The position numbers and the translations under genes were made by a program. Below are positions 1 through 8,681 of a stretch of 64,000 nt of DNA, one piece after another. The stretch covers positions 62,001 through 126,000 of the forward strand of contig NZ_MAGP01000002.1 in assembly GCF_002926165.1 (NCBI RefSeq), in the 5' to 3' direction. This stretch comes from Micromonospora chalcea. Its GTDB lineage: Bacteria; Actinomycetota; Actinomycetes; Mycobacteriales; Micromonosporaceae. Numbering within the stretch: position 1 is the first letter of the stretch; each line of letters begins with the position of its first letter. The notes under the pieces are model-generated. The model did not search any database. It saw nothing but the letters and a program-made list of their open reading frames with translations, and was not told the DNA's origin.

Positions 1-42
1 CGGGTAGGGACAGGCGTCGCCAACTCGGTTAGGGTCAGCGTC

Positions 43-900
43 GTGCCGGACACCCCTCCCTCAGTTCCAGACTTCACCCAGTGGCCGTCCTTTCCCTTCG
101 AGGGCGATCTCCGCGTCAAGCAGCTCGACGAGCCCGTACCGTTCGAACCTCCCCGCCGCGGCGAGGCGGACCGGGAGTGCACCGCCTGCAATGCGCCCGA
201 CGAGGCGTACATCTGGGTCGGTGAGCGGTGGCGGGTCCGTGCCATGGATCGGCCCACCGGTCTGCCGATGGTCCTGATCCTGGAGTCCCGGTCCCACCTG
301 GATCTGGGCGACCTGCCGAATCTGCTCGCCGCCGAGCTGGGCGTGATGACCGTGCGCCTGGAGCGGGCCGTCCGGTCGCTCGACGGCGTGGCCCGGGTCC
401 ACGTGAATCGTTGGGGCGACGGTTCCGCGCACCTGCACCTGTGGTTCCTGGCCCGGCCGTACGGGCGGCTGCAACTGCGCGGCACGTTCCTGTCGCTGTG
501 GGACTCGATCCTGCCCCCCATCTCCGAGGACAAGTGGCGGGAGAATCTGGCCCTGGTGGCCGCGTGGCTCGCCGAGTTCGGTGGCCGGCCGCTCGCCGAG
601 CCGCCGCGCATCCAGTGGCAGGCCCCGTCGAGCTTTGCCCCGGCCTCGGCTGCGGACGCCGCTGAGGAGCCCGAGGACGAGCCCGCATCAGTGATCGAGG
701 CTGCGGACGAGATCCCGGAGTCCGAGGCGGCAGGGGGCGTCTCAGACCCCTCCGCGGGCCCGTCGGTCGACGACCCGGAGCCGGAGGACGGATCCGAGGC
801 GGCCGAGGAGCAGGAGACCGGGGGCGCCCCGACTGCGGGCGAGGCCGAGGACGTGGTCGAGGACGACCAGCCGCGGGCGGGGCGTACCCGGGAGGGCTGA
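43..900 (+). CDS. HIT-like domain protein with acidic C-terminal tail
   Basis: This 285-residue protein starts at a GTG and resembles HIT-superfamily nucleotide hydrolases or transferases. A CxxC pair (CTAC, about residues 46-49) is followed by a beta-rich core and the run SAHLHLWFLA near residue 130. The run resembles a HIT histidine motif, but the last histidine is replaced (HLHLW), so the catalytic competence is uncertain. Residues after about 190 are very rich in Glu, Asp, Ala and Pro and look disordered. It converges on the ligase gene with only 2 bases between. The substrate is not known. Family assignment is by eye and moderate; the coding call is firm because of the length and codon pattern. 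Confidence 0.6.
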   Translation: MPDTPPSVPDFTQWPSFPFEGDLRVKQLDEPVPFEPPRRGEADRECTACNAPDEAYIWVGERWRVRAMDRPTGLPMVLILESRSHLDLGDLPNLLAAELGVMTVRLERAVRSLDGVARVHVNRWGDGSAHLHLWFLARPYGRLQLRGTFLSLWDSILPPISEDKWRENLALVAAWLAEFGGRPLAEPPRIQWQAPSSFAPASAADAAEEPEDEPASVIEAADEIPESEAAGGVSDPSAGPSVDDPEPEDGSEAAEEQETGGAPTAGEAEDVVEDDQPRAGRTREG

Positions 901-902
901 CC

Positions 903-1895
903 TCAGCGGCGGGCGGCGGCCCGGGTCACGAGCGTGCCGAGCACCCGGCCGAAGTCCAGCCCGGCCGCCTGGATCGCCAGCGGCAGCAGCGACGTCTCGG
1001 TCATGCCCGGGGAGACGTTCACCTCCAGCACGTGCGGGTCACCGCCGGCGTCGACGATCAGGTCGACCCGGGACACGTCGCGCAGGCCGAGCGCGGTGTG
1101 CGCGGCGAGCGCCACCTCGGTCACCCGGGCTGTCGTCGCGGCGTCGAGCCGGGCGGGCGCGTGCCAGGTGGTACGGCCGGCGGTGTAGCGGGCCGCGTAG
1201 TCGTAGACGCCGTTGCGCGGCACGATCTCGACCGGGGGCAGGGCCTGCGGGCCCTTGCCGAGGTCGAGCACGGAGACCGCCACGTCCATTCCGGGCACGT
1301 AGCGCTCCACGAGTGCGGTCTGGTCGTACGCGAAACAACCCACCATGGCGGCCGGCAGCGACGCCGCCTCCCGGACCACGGCGGCGCCCAGTCCGGAGCC
1401 GCCCTGCGCCGGTTTGACCATCAGCGGCAGCCCGAGCCGGTCGACGATCCGGTCCAGGACGGCGACCGCGCCCAGCTCGGAGAAACGGTCGTGCGGCAAC
1501 GCCACCCAGTCGGGCGTCGGGATGCCCGCCTCGCGCAGCACCGCCTTCGCCGACGGCTTGTCCCAGGCGAGCCGGGAGGACCGGGCGTCGCAGCCGACGT
1601 AGGGCACGTCCCAGAGGTCGAGCACGCCGCGCAGCGAGCCGTCCTCGCCGGTGGCGCCGTGCAGGGCGATCACCACCGCGTCCGGCGCGTCGGCGGTCAG
1701 CGCGGGCAGCAACGCCACGTCGGCGTCGCGCAGCTCCGCCTGCACGCCGACCGCGCGCAGCGCGTCGAGCACCCGGCGGCCCGACCGCAGCGAGACGTCC
1801 CGCTCGTAGGAGAGGCCACCGGCGAGTACGAGCACGTGCAGCTCGTCGACGGCGGATCCGGTCACGGGAGGCGGTGCGGCAGGGCTGTCGGACAT
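903..1895 (-). CDS. D-alanine--D-alanine ligase family ATP-grasp enzyme
   Basis: Likely an ATP-grasp ligase of the D-Ala-D-Ala ligase fold, joining two amino acids through an acyl-phosphate in the cytoplasm. Visible family motifs are the N-terminal LAGGLSYERDVSLRSG, the ALHGATGEDGSLRG loop, the ATP-binding MVKPAQGGSGLG and the metal-binding LEVNVSPGMTETSL near the C-terminus. I chose the ATG of MSDSPAAPP over a start 22 residues earlier, because the longer version would run back into the aminotransferase gene. At 330 residues the length fits the family. It lies 8 bases after the aminotransferase on the same strand, so the two probably form an operon. It need not be the housekeeping Ddl; the real acceptor could differ. 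Confidence 0.82.
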   Translation of the reverse strand: MSDSPAAPPPVTGSAVDELHVLVLAGGLSYERDVSLRSGRRVLDALRAVGVQAELRDADVALLPALTADAPDAVVIALHGATGEDGSLRGVLDLWDVPYVGCDARSSRLAWDKPSAKAVLREAGIPTPDWVALPHDRFSELGAVAVLDRIVDRLGLPLMVKPAQGGSGLGAAVVREAASLPAAMVGCFAYDQTALVERYVPGMDVAVSVLDLGKGPQALPPVEIVPRNGVYDYAARYTAGRTTWHAPARLDAATTARVTEVALAAHTALGLRDVSRVDLIVDAGGDPHVLEVNVSPGMTETSLLPLAIQAAGLDFGRVLGTLVTRAAARR

Positions 1896-1902
1896 GCGGG
1901 CA

Positions 1903-3216
1903 TCATGCCAAGTCGGGACCGGGCGCGTCCGAGCCGCCCTGGCGTCGGCGGGGTCCGGCACCGCCGACCGCGCCGAAGACCTTCCGCATCGCGATCTCCT
2001 GCTCCATCACCCCGGCCAGCCGGCGGACACCCTCGCGGATCCGCTCCGGCGTCGGGAAGGAGAAGTTCAGCCGCATGTTCCCGGCGCCGGTGCCGTCGGC
2101 GTAGAAGCCGGTCCCCGGCACGTACGCGACGCGGGCGGCCACTGCCCGCGGCATCATCGCCTTGGAGTCGAGCCCGTCGGGCAGCGTCGCCCAGACGAAC
2201 AGGCCGCCCTGCGGCCTGGTCCAGGTGGTGCCCTCCGGCATCAGGTCGGCCATCGCGTCGAGCAGCGCGTCCCGGCGCTCGCGGTAGATCTCGCGGTAGA
2301 CCTTGAGCTGCTGCCGCCAGGGCATGGTGCCGAGGTACGTCGAGACGGCCGACTGGGCGTAGGCGCTCGGGCAGAGGATCTGCGCCTCACTGGCGATGAC
2401 CAGCTTGTCGCGGACCGCGTGCGGGGCCAGGATCCAGCCCACCCGCAGGCCCGGCGCGAACGTCTTGGAGAACGTGCTCAGGTAGAAGACCCCCTCGCGC
2501 CGCCGGGCCCGCAGCGGCCGGGGCGCCTCGCCCTCGAAGCCGAGCTGACCGTACGGGTCGTCCTCCACCACGAGCAGCCCGGCGCGCTCACAGATGTCGA
2601 GCACCCGTTCGCGCCGCTCCTCGCTCAGCGTCACGCCGGCGGGGTTCTGGTAGGTGGGGATGGTGTAGAGGAACTTCACCCGGCGGCCGGCCCGGGCCAG
2701 GTCGGCGATGGCCACCTCCAGCGCCTCCGGGATGAGCCCTTCGTCGTCCATCGGCACGTGGGCCACCTGGGCCTGGGCGGCCTGGAACACCCCGAGCGCG
2801 CCGACGTACGTCGGCCCCTCGGCGAGCACCACGTCACCCGGGTCCAGGAAGAGCCGGGCCACCAGGTCGAGGGCCTGCTGGCCGCCGACGGTGACGACCA
2901 CGTCCTCCGGGGAGGCGCCGCACGAGGCGTCGATCCCGGAGAGGGACATCACCTCGCAGATCCGCTCGCGCAGCTCCGGGGCGCCCTGGCCGACGCCGTA
3001 CTGGAGGGTGGTGGCGCCGTGCTCGGAGCCGAGCCGGCCGAGCATCTCGCCGACCGCGTCGAGCGGCAGCGCCGCGATGTAGGGTGCCCCACCGGCGAGC
3101 GAGACGACCTCCGGCCGGTTGGCCACCGCGAAGAGCGCCCGGATCTCCGAGGCGGTCATCCCGCGGACGCGCCGGGCGTACCTGTCGGTGTAGTCGTCGA
3201 GCGTCGTGCCGGTCAT
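1903..3216 (-). CDS. PLP-dependent aminotransferase, class I/II (LysN/MocR-like fold without HTH)
   Basis: A 437-residue fold-type I aminotransferase that would move an amino group between an amino acid and a 2-oxo acid. The segment YTIPTYQNPAGVTLS, the aspartate in VVEDDPYGQLGF and the PLP lysine in STFSKTFAPG are all present and typical of 2-aminoadipate, kynurenine or branched-chain transaminases. There is no GntR DNA-binding domain, so it is an enzyme and not a MocR regulator. The ATG at the right end is preceded by GAGGTGA at good spacing. It is the first gene of a pair with the D-Ala-D-Ala ligase-like gene. Substrate cannot be read from sequence. Confidence 0.88.
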   Translation of the reverse strand: MTGTTLDDYTDRYARRVRGMTASEIRALFAVANRPEVVSLAGGAPYIAALPLDAVGEMLGRLGSEHGATTLQYGVGQGAPELRERICEVMSLSGIDASCGASPEDVVVTVGGQQALDLVARLFLDPGDVVLAEGPTYVGALGVFQAAQAQVAHVPMDDEGLIPEALEVAIADLARAGRRVKFLYTIPTYQNPAGVTLSEERRERVLDICERAGLLVVEDDPYGQLGFEGEAPRPLRARRREGVFYLSTFSKTFAPGLRVGWILAPHAVRDKLVIASEAQILCPSAYAQSAVSTYLGTMPWRQQLKVYREIYRERRDALLDAMADLMPEGTTWTRPQGGLFVWATLPDGLDSKAMMPRAVAARVAYVPGTGFYADGTGAGNMRLNFSFPTPERIREGVRRLAGVMEQEIAMRKVFGAVGGAGPRRRQGGSDAPGPDLA

Positions 3217-3341
3217 GACATCACCTCGATCGGGTGTCGGCGGGGCTGCCGCCCGGTGTGGTACCCGCGATGCCGACATCCATTGGCGGCGAGGGCCGGT
3301 TGGTCGATCGTAGTCCCCGGTGACGGTAGCGGCACCGGCCG

Positions 3342-3357
3342 TGTGGACACGTCCACA
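3342..3357. promoter_or_regulatory. Short perfect dyad TGTGGAC-AC-GTCCACA
   Basis: Two 7-base arms separated by two bases sit in the 282-bp spacer between the divergent aminotransferase and GNAT genes. Each arm carries GTCCACA, the core of the actinobacterial DnaA box TTGTCCACA. It could be an operator for either gene or a DnaA-contacted site; the sequence does not decide. The rest of this spacer shows nothing else distinct. Confidence 0.35.
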
Positions 3358-3498
3358 TCCCGGACCCGCCACTCGGCCGTCCGGGCGGGGGTTCACGCGT
3401 TCCCTCCCGTACCGCCGGACAGGGGCGTACGATCGCTCGTCGGGAGCAGGAGGGCGCGGGAGGAACCGGCGCTCCGAGCCTATTGGTGGGGTGCGCTC

Positions 3499-4164
3499 AT
3501 GTCGCGACGTCTGGTCAGCCTGACCCTGGACACGCTGGAGGACCTGCCTCGATCGTGCCGGCGCTGCGTCTACTGGGAGCTGGATCCGGTCTCCGCGGAG
3601 CGGGCCTGCGCAGCAGGTGACCCGGGCCTGGAGAAGGAGGCGTGGGTCTCCCAGACGCTGCTGGAGTGGGGTTCCTGCGGCAAGCTCGTCTACGTCGACG
3701 GGATGCCGGCCGGCTTCGTCATGTACGCGCCGCCGGCGTACGTCCCGCGCTCGATGGCGTTTCCCACCTCGCCGGTCTCGGCGGACGCGGCGCTGCTGAT
3801 GACGGCGCACGTGGTGCCCGCCTTCGCCGACGGCGGCCTGGGCCGGATGCTGGTCCAGGGCGTGGCCCGCGACCTGACCAAGCGCGGCATCAAGGCGATC
3901 GAGGCGTTCGGGGACGCCAAGTTCGGCGACGACGCGGACGACCCGGCCCGCGCCTGCGTGGCGCCCGCCGACTTCTTCCTCTCGGTGGGCTTCAAGACGG
4001 TCCGGCCGCACCCGCGCTACCCGCGCCTGCGGTTGGAGTTGCGGACGGCGCTGAGCTGGAAGTCGGACGTCGAGTACGCGCTGGAGAAGCTGCTCGGCTC
4101 GATGAGCCCGGAGACGCTGCTGCGGCCGGTCCGCCCGGCGCCGGCCACCCGCTCGACCAGCTGA
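3499..4164 (+). CDS. GNAT-family acetyltransferase
   Basis: A 221-residue protein with a GNAT-like core: a beta strand giving VDGMPAGFVMYAPP, then MTAHVVPAFADGGLGRMLVQGVARDL, which matches the acetyl-CoA binding motif A (here GGLGRML), and a final ADFFLSVGFKTVRPHPRYPRLRLEL strand pair. An N-terminal CRRCVYWE segment with two cysteines could bind a metal. Homologues of this type sit beside cwlM, trxA and parB in other actinobacteria, so position supports orthology with a conserved chromosomal-origin neighbour. Its acceptor is unknown. The ATG start follows no strong Shine-Dalgarno sequence. It converges on the cwlM-like gene with 7 bases between. Confidence 0.8.
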   Translation: MSRRLVSLTLDTLEDLPRSCRRCVYWELDPVSAERACAAGDPGLEKEAWVSQTLLEWGSCGKLVYVDGMPAGFVMYAPPAYVPRSMAFPTSPVSADAALLMTAHVVPAFADGGLGRMLVQGVARDLTKRGIKAIEAFGDAKFGDDADDPARACVAPADFFLSVGFKTVRPHPRYPRLRLELRTALSWKSDVEYALEKLLGSMSPETLLRPVRPAPATRSTS

Positions 4165-4171
4165 GCGGGGA

Positions 4172-5332
4172 TCAGTCGACGACGGTGAGGGCGGCGAGTG
4201 CCGCCCGCAGTTCGGTCACGTCGATCGAGCCGGTCGGCACGTCGCGTTCGATCGGCAGGTACATCCGCTGCACCGCGGCGACGATGGCCTCGGCCACCCG
4301 GTCCCGGAACCGGGGGTCGACCAGCCGGGCCCGGTCGTCCGGCGAGGTCAGGTAGCCGACCTCGACGCGTACCGCGGGCATCCGGGTGAGCCGGAGCAGC
4401 TCCCACGCCTTGGCGTGGGTACGGCAGTCACGCAGCCCGGTGCGGGCCACGATCTCCCGCTGCACCAGCCCGGCCAGACGTTCGCCGGTCGCCGACGTGA
4501 CGCCGTTGTCGGTGCCGTAGTGGTAGGTGGCGACCCCCTCGGCGGCCGGGTTGGCGTGGTGGTCGGTGTGCAGCGAGATGAACACGTCGGCGCCGAGGGA
4601 GTTGGCGAGCTGGGCCCGGTCCGCGTCGGGCAGGCAACTCGCGGGCGCGGGGCCCCGGGTCAGCTGCACCCGTACGCCGGCCGCGGCGAGCCGCCCCTCC
4701 AGCCGGCTGGCGAGGTCGTGCACGAGGTCCGCCTCGGTCCAGTGCAGCGGGCCGTCGGGCACCACCACGCCCGGGTCGGTGCCTCCGTGCCCCGGGTCGA
4801 TCACCACGGTCCGCCCGACCAGCTCCGGCCCGGCCTGCCGGATGGCGTCGGACTCGCGCAGCCACTGCGGGCGTCCGCCGACCACCTTGCGGCCGAGGCG
4901 GCGCAGCGCGTTGACGGTGTGCGGCCCGCACGACCCGTCCGGTTTCAGCCCCATCTCCCGCTGGAACTGGGCCACCGCGCGGGAGGTGCGGATGCCGTAG
5001 ATGGCGTCGGCGCGCCCCACGTCGTACCCCATCTCCAGGAGACGTTCCTGGAGCGAGCGGACGTCCTCGCCGGTGATCGGCTCGGGCACGGCGTGGAAGA
5101 GCGCGCGGGCGCCGAACCGCCAGCGGGCCGCGTCCAGCGCCCGCCAGGTCTCGGCGCCGACGCGCCCGTCGACGCTGAGGCCGCGGGACTGCTGGAACGC
5201 CCGGACCGCGCGTTCGGTCTCGGCGTCGTAGTCGTCGCCTCCGCCCTCGGCGGGAAGAAGCTCCAGGCCGACGAGGACGGTACGGATCTCGGCCACCGCC
5301 GGTCCCTGGTCACCGGGTCGGATCGGATGCAC
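4172..5332 (-). CDS. cwlM: CwlM-like protein: two peptidoglycan-binding domains plus amidase_3 domain
   Basis: The 386-residue protein has two PG_binding_1 repeats (about residues 5-70 and 85-145; GLSVDGRVGAETWRAL and GLKPDGSCGPHTV) followed by a zinc N-acetylmuramoyl-L-alanine amidase domain. Candidate zinc ligands are visible: H182 in DPGHGG, E200 in TEADLV, the His in ISLHTD and the Glu in VEVGYL. No signal peptide is seen. Mycobacterial CwlM, encoded at the same place next to trxA, is a cytoplasmic regulator of MurA that is phosphorylated by PknB and not a hydrolase; by synteny and missing export signal the same role is inferred here. GTG start with an AGGGGG ribosome binding site. Confidence 0.85.
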   Translation of the reverse strand: MHPIRPGDQGPAVAEIRTVLVGLELLPAEGGGDDYDAETERAVRAFQQSRGLSVDGRVGAETWRALDAARWRFGARALFHAVPEPITGEDVRSLQERLLEMGYDVGRADAIYGIRTSRAVAQFQREMGLKPDGSCGPHTVNALRRLGRKVVGGRPQWLRESDAIRQAGPELVGRTVVIDPGHGGTDPGVVVPDGPLHWTEADLVHDLASRLEGRLAAAGVRVQLTRGPAPASCLPDADRAQLANSLGADVFISLHTDHHANPAAEGVATYHYGTDNGVTSATGERLAGLVQREIVARTGLRDCRTHAKAWELLRLTRMPAVRVEVGYLTSPDDRARLVDPRFRDRVAEAIVAAVQRMYLPIERDVPTGSIDVTELRAALAALTVVD

Positions 5333-5440
5333 GACGACCCCCTATGCACGGACGTTGGCAGGACCGGAACTCCGACGAGATGCTTACGGAGCGTACCGTG
5401 ACCGGTACCCGGCGGGTTCGTGTTCATGCAGGTCAGGAAA

Positions 5441-5483
5441 GCCGGAACCCCCGTCACCCGGGCGGGGTGACGGGGGTTCCGGC
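5441..5483 (-). terminator. Strong hairpin after trxA
   Basis: A perfect 19-bp inverted repeat (5441-5459 and 5465-5483) with a 5-base loop lies 15 bases beyond the trxA stop codon. It has no clear T-run, as is common in high-GC actinobacteria. It separates the trxB-trxA unit from cwlM. Confidence 0.75.
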
Positions 5484-5497
5484 GCTGCCGGTACGGC

Positions 5498-5821
5498 TCA
5501 GAGCGCCGACTCGATGAGCTTGAGCAACTCGCCCTTCGGCTTGGCGCCGGCGATCGACTGCACGGGCTGGCCGTTCTTGAAGATCGTCAGCGTCGGCACC
5601 GACATGACCCGGTAGGCGCGCGCCGTCTCCGGGTTCTCGTCGATGTTGAGCTTGACGATGGTGACCTGGTCCTTCATCTCGCCGGCGATCTCCTCCAGCA
5701 GCGGCGAGACCTTGCGGCACGGGCCGCACCACTCCGCCCAGAAGTCCACCAGGACCGGCTTGTCGGACTGCAGCACGTCGCTGACGAAACTCGCGTCAGT
5801 GACCGCCTTGGTTGCTCCCAC
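5498..5821 (-). CDS. trxA: Thioredoxin
   Basis: A 107-residue classical thioredoxin. The redox site WAEWCGPCRK is around residue 32, the cis-proline loop SVPTLTIF and the closing beta strand and helix are intact. It reduces cytoplasmic protein disulfides, using electrons from the thioredoxin reductase encoded immediately upstream. The GTG start is preceded by a long GGAGGAGGAG purine run. It is probably co-transcribed with trxB from the SigR-type promoter at about 6905-6932 and ends at a strong hairpin. Confidence 0.97.
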   Translation of the reverse strand: MGATKAVTDASFVSDVLQSDKPVLVDFWAEWCGPCRKVSPLLEEIAGEMKDQVTIVKLNIDENPETARAYRVMSVPTLTIFKNGQPVQSIAGAKPKGELLKLIESAL

Positions 5822-5859
5822 TATGAACTCTCCTCCTCCGAACCTTGCTCGTCGAACTC

Positions 5860-6813
5860 TCAGCCCTGGATGGTGGCGATGAAGCGCTCGGCGTCCAGCG
5901 CGGCGGCACAGCCGGTGCCGGCCGCCGTGATGGCCTGCCGGTAGGTGTGGTCGACCACGTCACCGGCCGCGAACACGCCCGGCACGCTGGTACGGGTGCT
6001 CGGCGCTTCGACCTTCACGTACCCCTCGTCGTCGAGCTCCACCTGGCCGCGGAACAGCTCACTGCGCGGGTCGTGCCCGATCGCCACGAACACGCCCGTG
6101 ACGTCGAGCACCTTGCTCTCGCCGGTGTGCACGTTGCGCACCCGTACGCCGTTGACCTTGCCGTCGTCGCCGAGGATCTCCTCGACCACGGTGTTCCACT
6201 CGACCTTGATCTTCTCGTTGCTCAGCGCCCGGTCCGCCATGATCTTGCTGGCGCGGAACGAGTCGCGGCGGTGGAGGATCGTCACCGACTCGGCGAACCG
6301 GGTGAGGAAGCTGGCCTCCTCCATCGCCGAGTCGCCGCCGCCGACCACCACGATGTGCTGGTTGCGGAAGAAGAAGCCGTCACAGGTGGCGCAGGACGAC
6401 ACCCCGTGGCCGAGGTATTCCTGCTCGCCCGGCACACCGAGCGGCCGCCAGGCGGAGCCGGTGGAGAGGATGACGGCGCGGGCGCGGTACGCGGTCTCGC
6501 CCACCCACACGGTGCTGACCGCGTCGGAGCCGATCTCGCCGGTGTCCTTCAGCTCGACCCGGGTCACGTCGTCGGTGAGGAACTCGGCGCCGAAACGCTC
6601 GGCCTGCTTGCGCATGTTGTCCATCAGCTCGGGCCCGAGGATGCCGTCGGCGAAGCCGGGGAAGTTCTCCACCTCGGTGGTGGTCATCAGCGCGCCACCC
6701 GACTGCACGCCCTCGATCACCAGCGGCTTCAGGTTGGCGCGTGCGGCGTAGACCGCAGCCGTGTAGCCGGCCGGACCGGAGCCGATGATGATCAGGTTGC
6801 GGACCTCGTCCAC
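5860..6813 (-). CDS. trxB: Thioredoxin reductase (NADPH)
   Basis: A 317-residue low-molecular-weight flavoprotein that transfers electrons from NADPH through FAD to thioredoxin. Seen are the FAD-binding [20 protein letters not shown] at the N-terminus, the redox pair CATC ([11 protein letters not shown]), the NADPH site [12 protein letters not shown] and the C-terminal [11 protein letters not shown] chose the GTG that gives [13 protein letters not shown], because a GGGAG ribosome binding site precedes it; the frame stays open for 33 more codons without family similarity. It sits 38 bases upstream of trxA. A SigR/SigH-type promoter lies about 90 bases upstream. Confidence 0.96.
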   Translation of the reverse strand: MDEVRNLIIIGSGPAGYTAAVYAARANLKPLVIEGVQSGGALMTTTEVENFPGFADGILGPELMDNMRKQAERFGAEFLTDDVTRVELKDTGEIGSDAVSTVWVGETAYRARAVILSTGSAWRPLGVPGEQEYLGHGVSSCATCDGFFFRNQHIVVVGGGDSAMEEASFLTRFAESVTILHRRDSFRASKIMADRALSNEKIKVEWNTVVEEILGDDGKVNGVRVRNVHTGESKVLDVTGVFVAIGHDPRSELFRGQVELDDEGYVKVEAPSTRTSVPGVFAAGDVVDHTYRQAITAAGTGCAAALDAERFIATIQG

Positions 6814-6904
6814 TGCCGTCTCCCGATGTGTGTGTTCGTCACCGGCCGCACCGATGTCGATCCCGAGTGCCGACGGCTCAGCGGCGCCGGCGCCTGACTT
6901 GCAG

Positions 6905-6932
6905 AACGTCATCGTACGAAGCGGGGATTCCC
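6905..6932 (-). promoter_or_regulatory. SigR/SigH-type promoter for trxBA
   Basis: Read on the minus strand there is GGGAAT (6932-6927), 18 bases, then CGTT (6908-6905). This matches the known promoter class of the thiol-oxidative-stress sigma factors SigR of Streptomyces and SigH of mycobacteria, which drive trxBA in those genera. It lies about 90 bases before the trxB start codon. No sigR gene is in this window. Confidence 0.6.
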
Positions 6933-6989
6933 GAGCCGGTCATCCGGTGGGTCAGGTCACGTGGCGGGACACGCGTGATGACCGCGTTT

Positions 6990-7937
6990 TCACCCTACCC
7001 GCGTACGGAAGCGCGTGTCCGCGCCGGACCCGGGCACGCCGCACTCCGGCCCGCTCGCCCAGCCCCAGCGGGCGCCGGTCGCGTCGGCGAACGTCACCAC
7101 GAGCGCCGGAGCGCCCTGGTACCGGGCGTAGTCGATCATGTCGATGGTGAGCGGGGTGGCGCCGTGCTCCGCGCCGATCGCGGTGAGGCACGCGCCGAGC
7201 GTCTCCGGCCGGGTCAGCCGGTCCAGCCCGGCGAACCCCCCGGCGCGGTACTTGTCGCTGTACAGCGGCGTCTCCGGGCCGTTCTCCCGCGCTGCGCCGG
7301 ACGGAGCGGCCATGTCCTGCGGCGTCGACTTCGCCCCGGTGGGCACGCGGGCGGCGGCGAGGCGTTCCGGGGTCCAGTCGGTGCCGCTGCGCAGCGCCGG
7401 TCCGGTGGTCCGGTACGGCGCGGCGGCCATCAGCGCCGCCTCCCCGGCCGCCCGGTCGGCCGTACCGCCGTCGCCCGGGTCGGCCAGCCGGCCGACGCCG
7501 AGCCCCACCGCCGCGACCGAGGCCGCGGCCAGGGCCACCGGCCCGGCGATCCGGGCCCAGCGCCGGGGACGACGACCGGGGCCGCTGTGCCGTTCGGGAC
7601 GCGACGCGGCGCCGGGCGGGCGGGCCGCGCCGCCGGCCTGAGCCGGTACGACGGGCGTACCGTCGCGCAGCGCGCCCGGTCCGGCCCCGGCGAGCGCCGC
7701 CGTGATCCGGTCGGTCACCGCCACGGGCATCTCCGGCGTGGGCGCCGCCGCCCAGCCGGCCAGGTCGGCGTGCACCAGGTCGACCGCCTCGGCGAGCGTC
7801 TCGTACGCGACCCGCCATGCCGGGTCCTGCTCGACCAGCCGGGCCACTGTCGCCTGCTCGGGGGTGCCGTCCAGCGCCCCGCCGAGGTAGTCGGCGAGCA
7901 GGTCGTGGTCGACCTCGCTGAACTCCCGGGAAGTCAC
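6990..7937 (-). CDS. Putative anti-sigma factor, partner of the SigM-like factor
   Basis: A 315-residue single-pass membrane protein. The N-terminal 60 residues (VDHDLLADYLGGALDGTPEQATVARLVEQDPAWRVAYETLAEAV) look like an anti-sigma helical domain. A basic segment then precedes a membrane helix near residue 145 (IAGPVALAAASVAAVGLGVG), and the C-terminal 150 residues would be outside the cell. The GTG start overlaps the sigma-factor stop codon by 4 bases, so the two are translationally coupled. In mycobacteria the gene between sigM and trxB encodes the SigM anti-sigma factor. Function is inferred from this position and topology; no zinc-binding HxxxCxxC motif is seen. Confidence 0.72.
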   Translation of the reverse strand: MTSREFSEVDHDLLADYLGGALDGTPEQATVARLVEQDPAWRVAYETLAEAVDLVHADLAGWAAAPTPEMPVAVTDRITAALAGAGPGALRDGTPVVPAQAGGAARPPGAASRPERHSGPGRRPRRWARIAGPVALAAASVAAVGLGVGRLADPGDGGTADRAAGEAALMAAAPYRTTGPALRSGTDWTPERLAAARVPTGAKSTPQDMAAPSGAARENGPETPLYSDKYRAGGFAGLDRLTRPETLGACLTAIGAEHGATPLTIDMIDYARYQGAPALVVTFADATGARWGWASGPECGVPGSGADTRFRTRVG

Positions 7938-8638
7938 GGCTCCTCCTGGCTGACGGCCTGACGGGACGCTCCCGACGAGGATCCGACGCCCTCGGGGCCC
8001 CGCCGGTTCCCGGAGGTGACCCGCGGCACGTCGGCCGCAGGGGAGTCGGAACCGGTCCGCAGGTGCCCGAGCAGGACGGCGAGCCTCGCCCGGCCCCGGG
8101 CGCACCGGCTCTTCACGGTCCCCTCGGCGACGCCGAGCATCAGGGCCACCTCGGCGACCGGATAGCCCTGCACGTCCACCAGGACCAGCGCGGCCCGCTG
8201 TTCGGCCGGTAGCGCCGCGAGAGCCTGCCGGACCACGAGCGCGGTGTCGTGATCGTGTGCCGGTGCGGCCGGTTCCCGCCCGCCGGTGTGCCGGCCCGGT
8301 TCGCCGTCGGTGTGCGTCCCGTCCGGCAGCGGGACGGTGGCGTGGGTCTGCCGCCGCCGGATCCGGTCCAGGCAGGCGTTCACCACGATCCGGTGCATCC
8401 AGGTGGTGACCGCCGAGTCGCCCCGGAACCGGGCGGCGGCGCGGTGGGCGGAGAGCATGGCGTCCTGGAGGGCGTCGGCCGCCTCCTCGCGGTCGCCGAT
8501 CGTACGCAGGGCGACCGCCCAGAGCCGGTCGCGGTGCCGCTGGAACAGTTCGGTGAAGGCGTCCCGGTCGCCCGCCACGTGGGCCCGGAGCAGGTCCAGG
8601 TCGGAGCGGCCGGGCTGCGGGTCGTCGCGTTCCGCCAT
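7934..8638 (-). CDS. sigM: ECF RNA polymerase sigma factor, SigM-like
   Basis: A 234-residue ECF sigma factor. Region 2 is DAFTELFQRHRDRLWAVALRTIGDREEAADALQDAMLSAHRAAARFRGDSAVTTWMHRI split over residues 25-90, and region 4 is LPAEQRAALVLVDVQGYPVAEVALMLGVAEGTVKSRCARGRARL. A 50-residue Ser/Gly/Arg-rich tail follows region 4. I prefer the ATG giving MAERDD; a GTG two codons earlier is possible and neither has a good ribosome binding site. It is followed, with overlap, by its putative anti-sigma factor. Synteny with the mycobacterial sigM-trxB-trxA-cwlM region supports the name. Confidence 0.85.
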   Translation of the reverse strand: MAERDDPQPGRSDLDLLRAHVAGDRDAFTELFQRHRDRLWAVALRTIGDREEAADALQDAMLSAHRAAARFRGDSAVTTWMHRIVVNACLDRIRRRQTHATVPLPDGTHTDGEPGRHTGGREPAAPAHDHDTALVVRQALAALPAEQRAALVLVDVQGYPVAEVALMLGVAEGTVKSRCARGRARLAVLLGHLRTGSDSPAADVPRVTSGNRRGPEGVGSSSGASRQAVSQEEP

Positions 8639-8681
8639 CACCACGTCCGGCGGAGGTGGCGCGGCGGGCGCGGCCGACGGG

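Noticed and set aside
3420..3498. Upstream extension of the GNAT gene on the same frame
   Set aside because: The frame is open far upstream but has no homology and runs through the divergent promoter; the ATG at 3499 fits the domain start.
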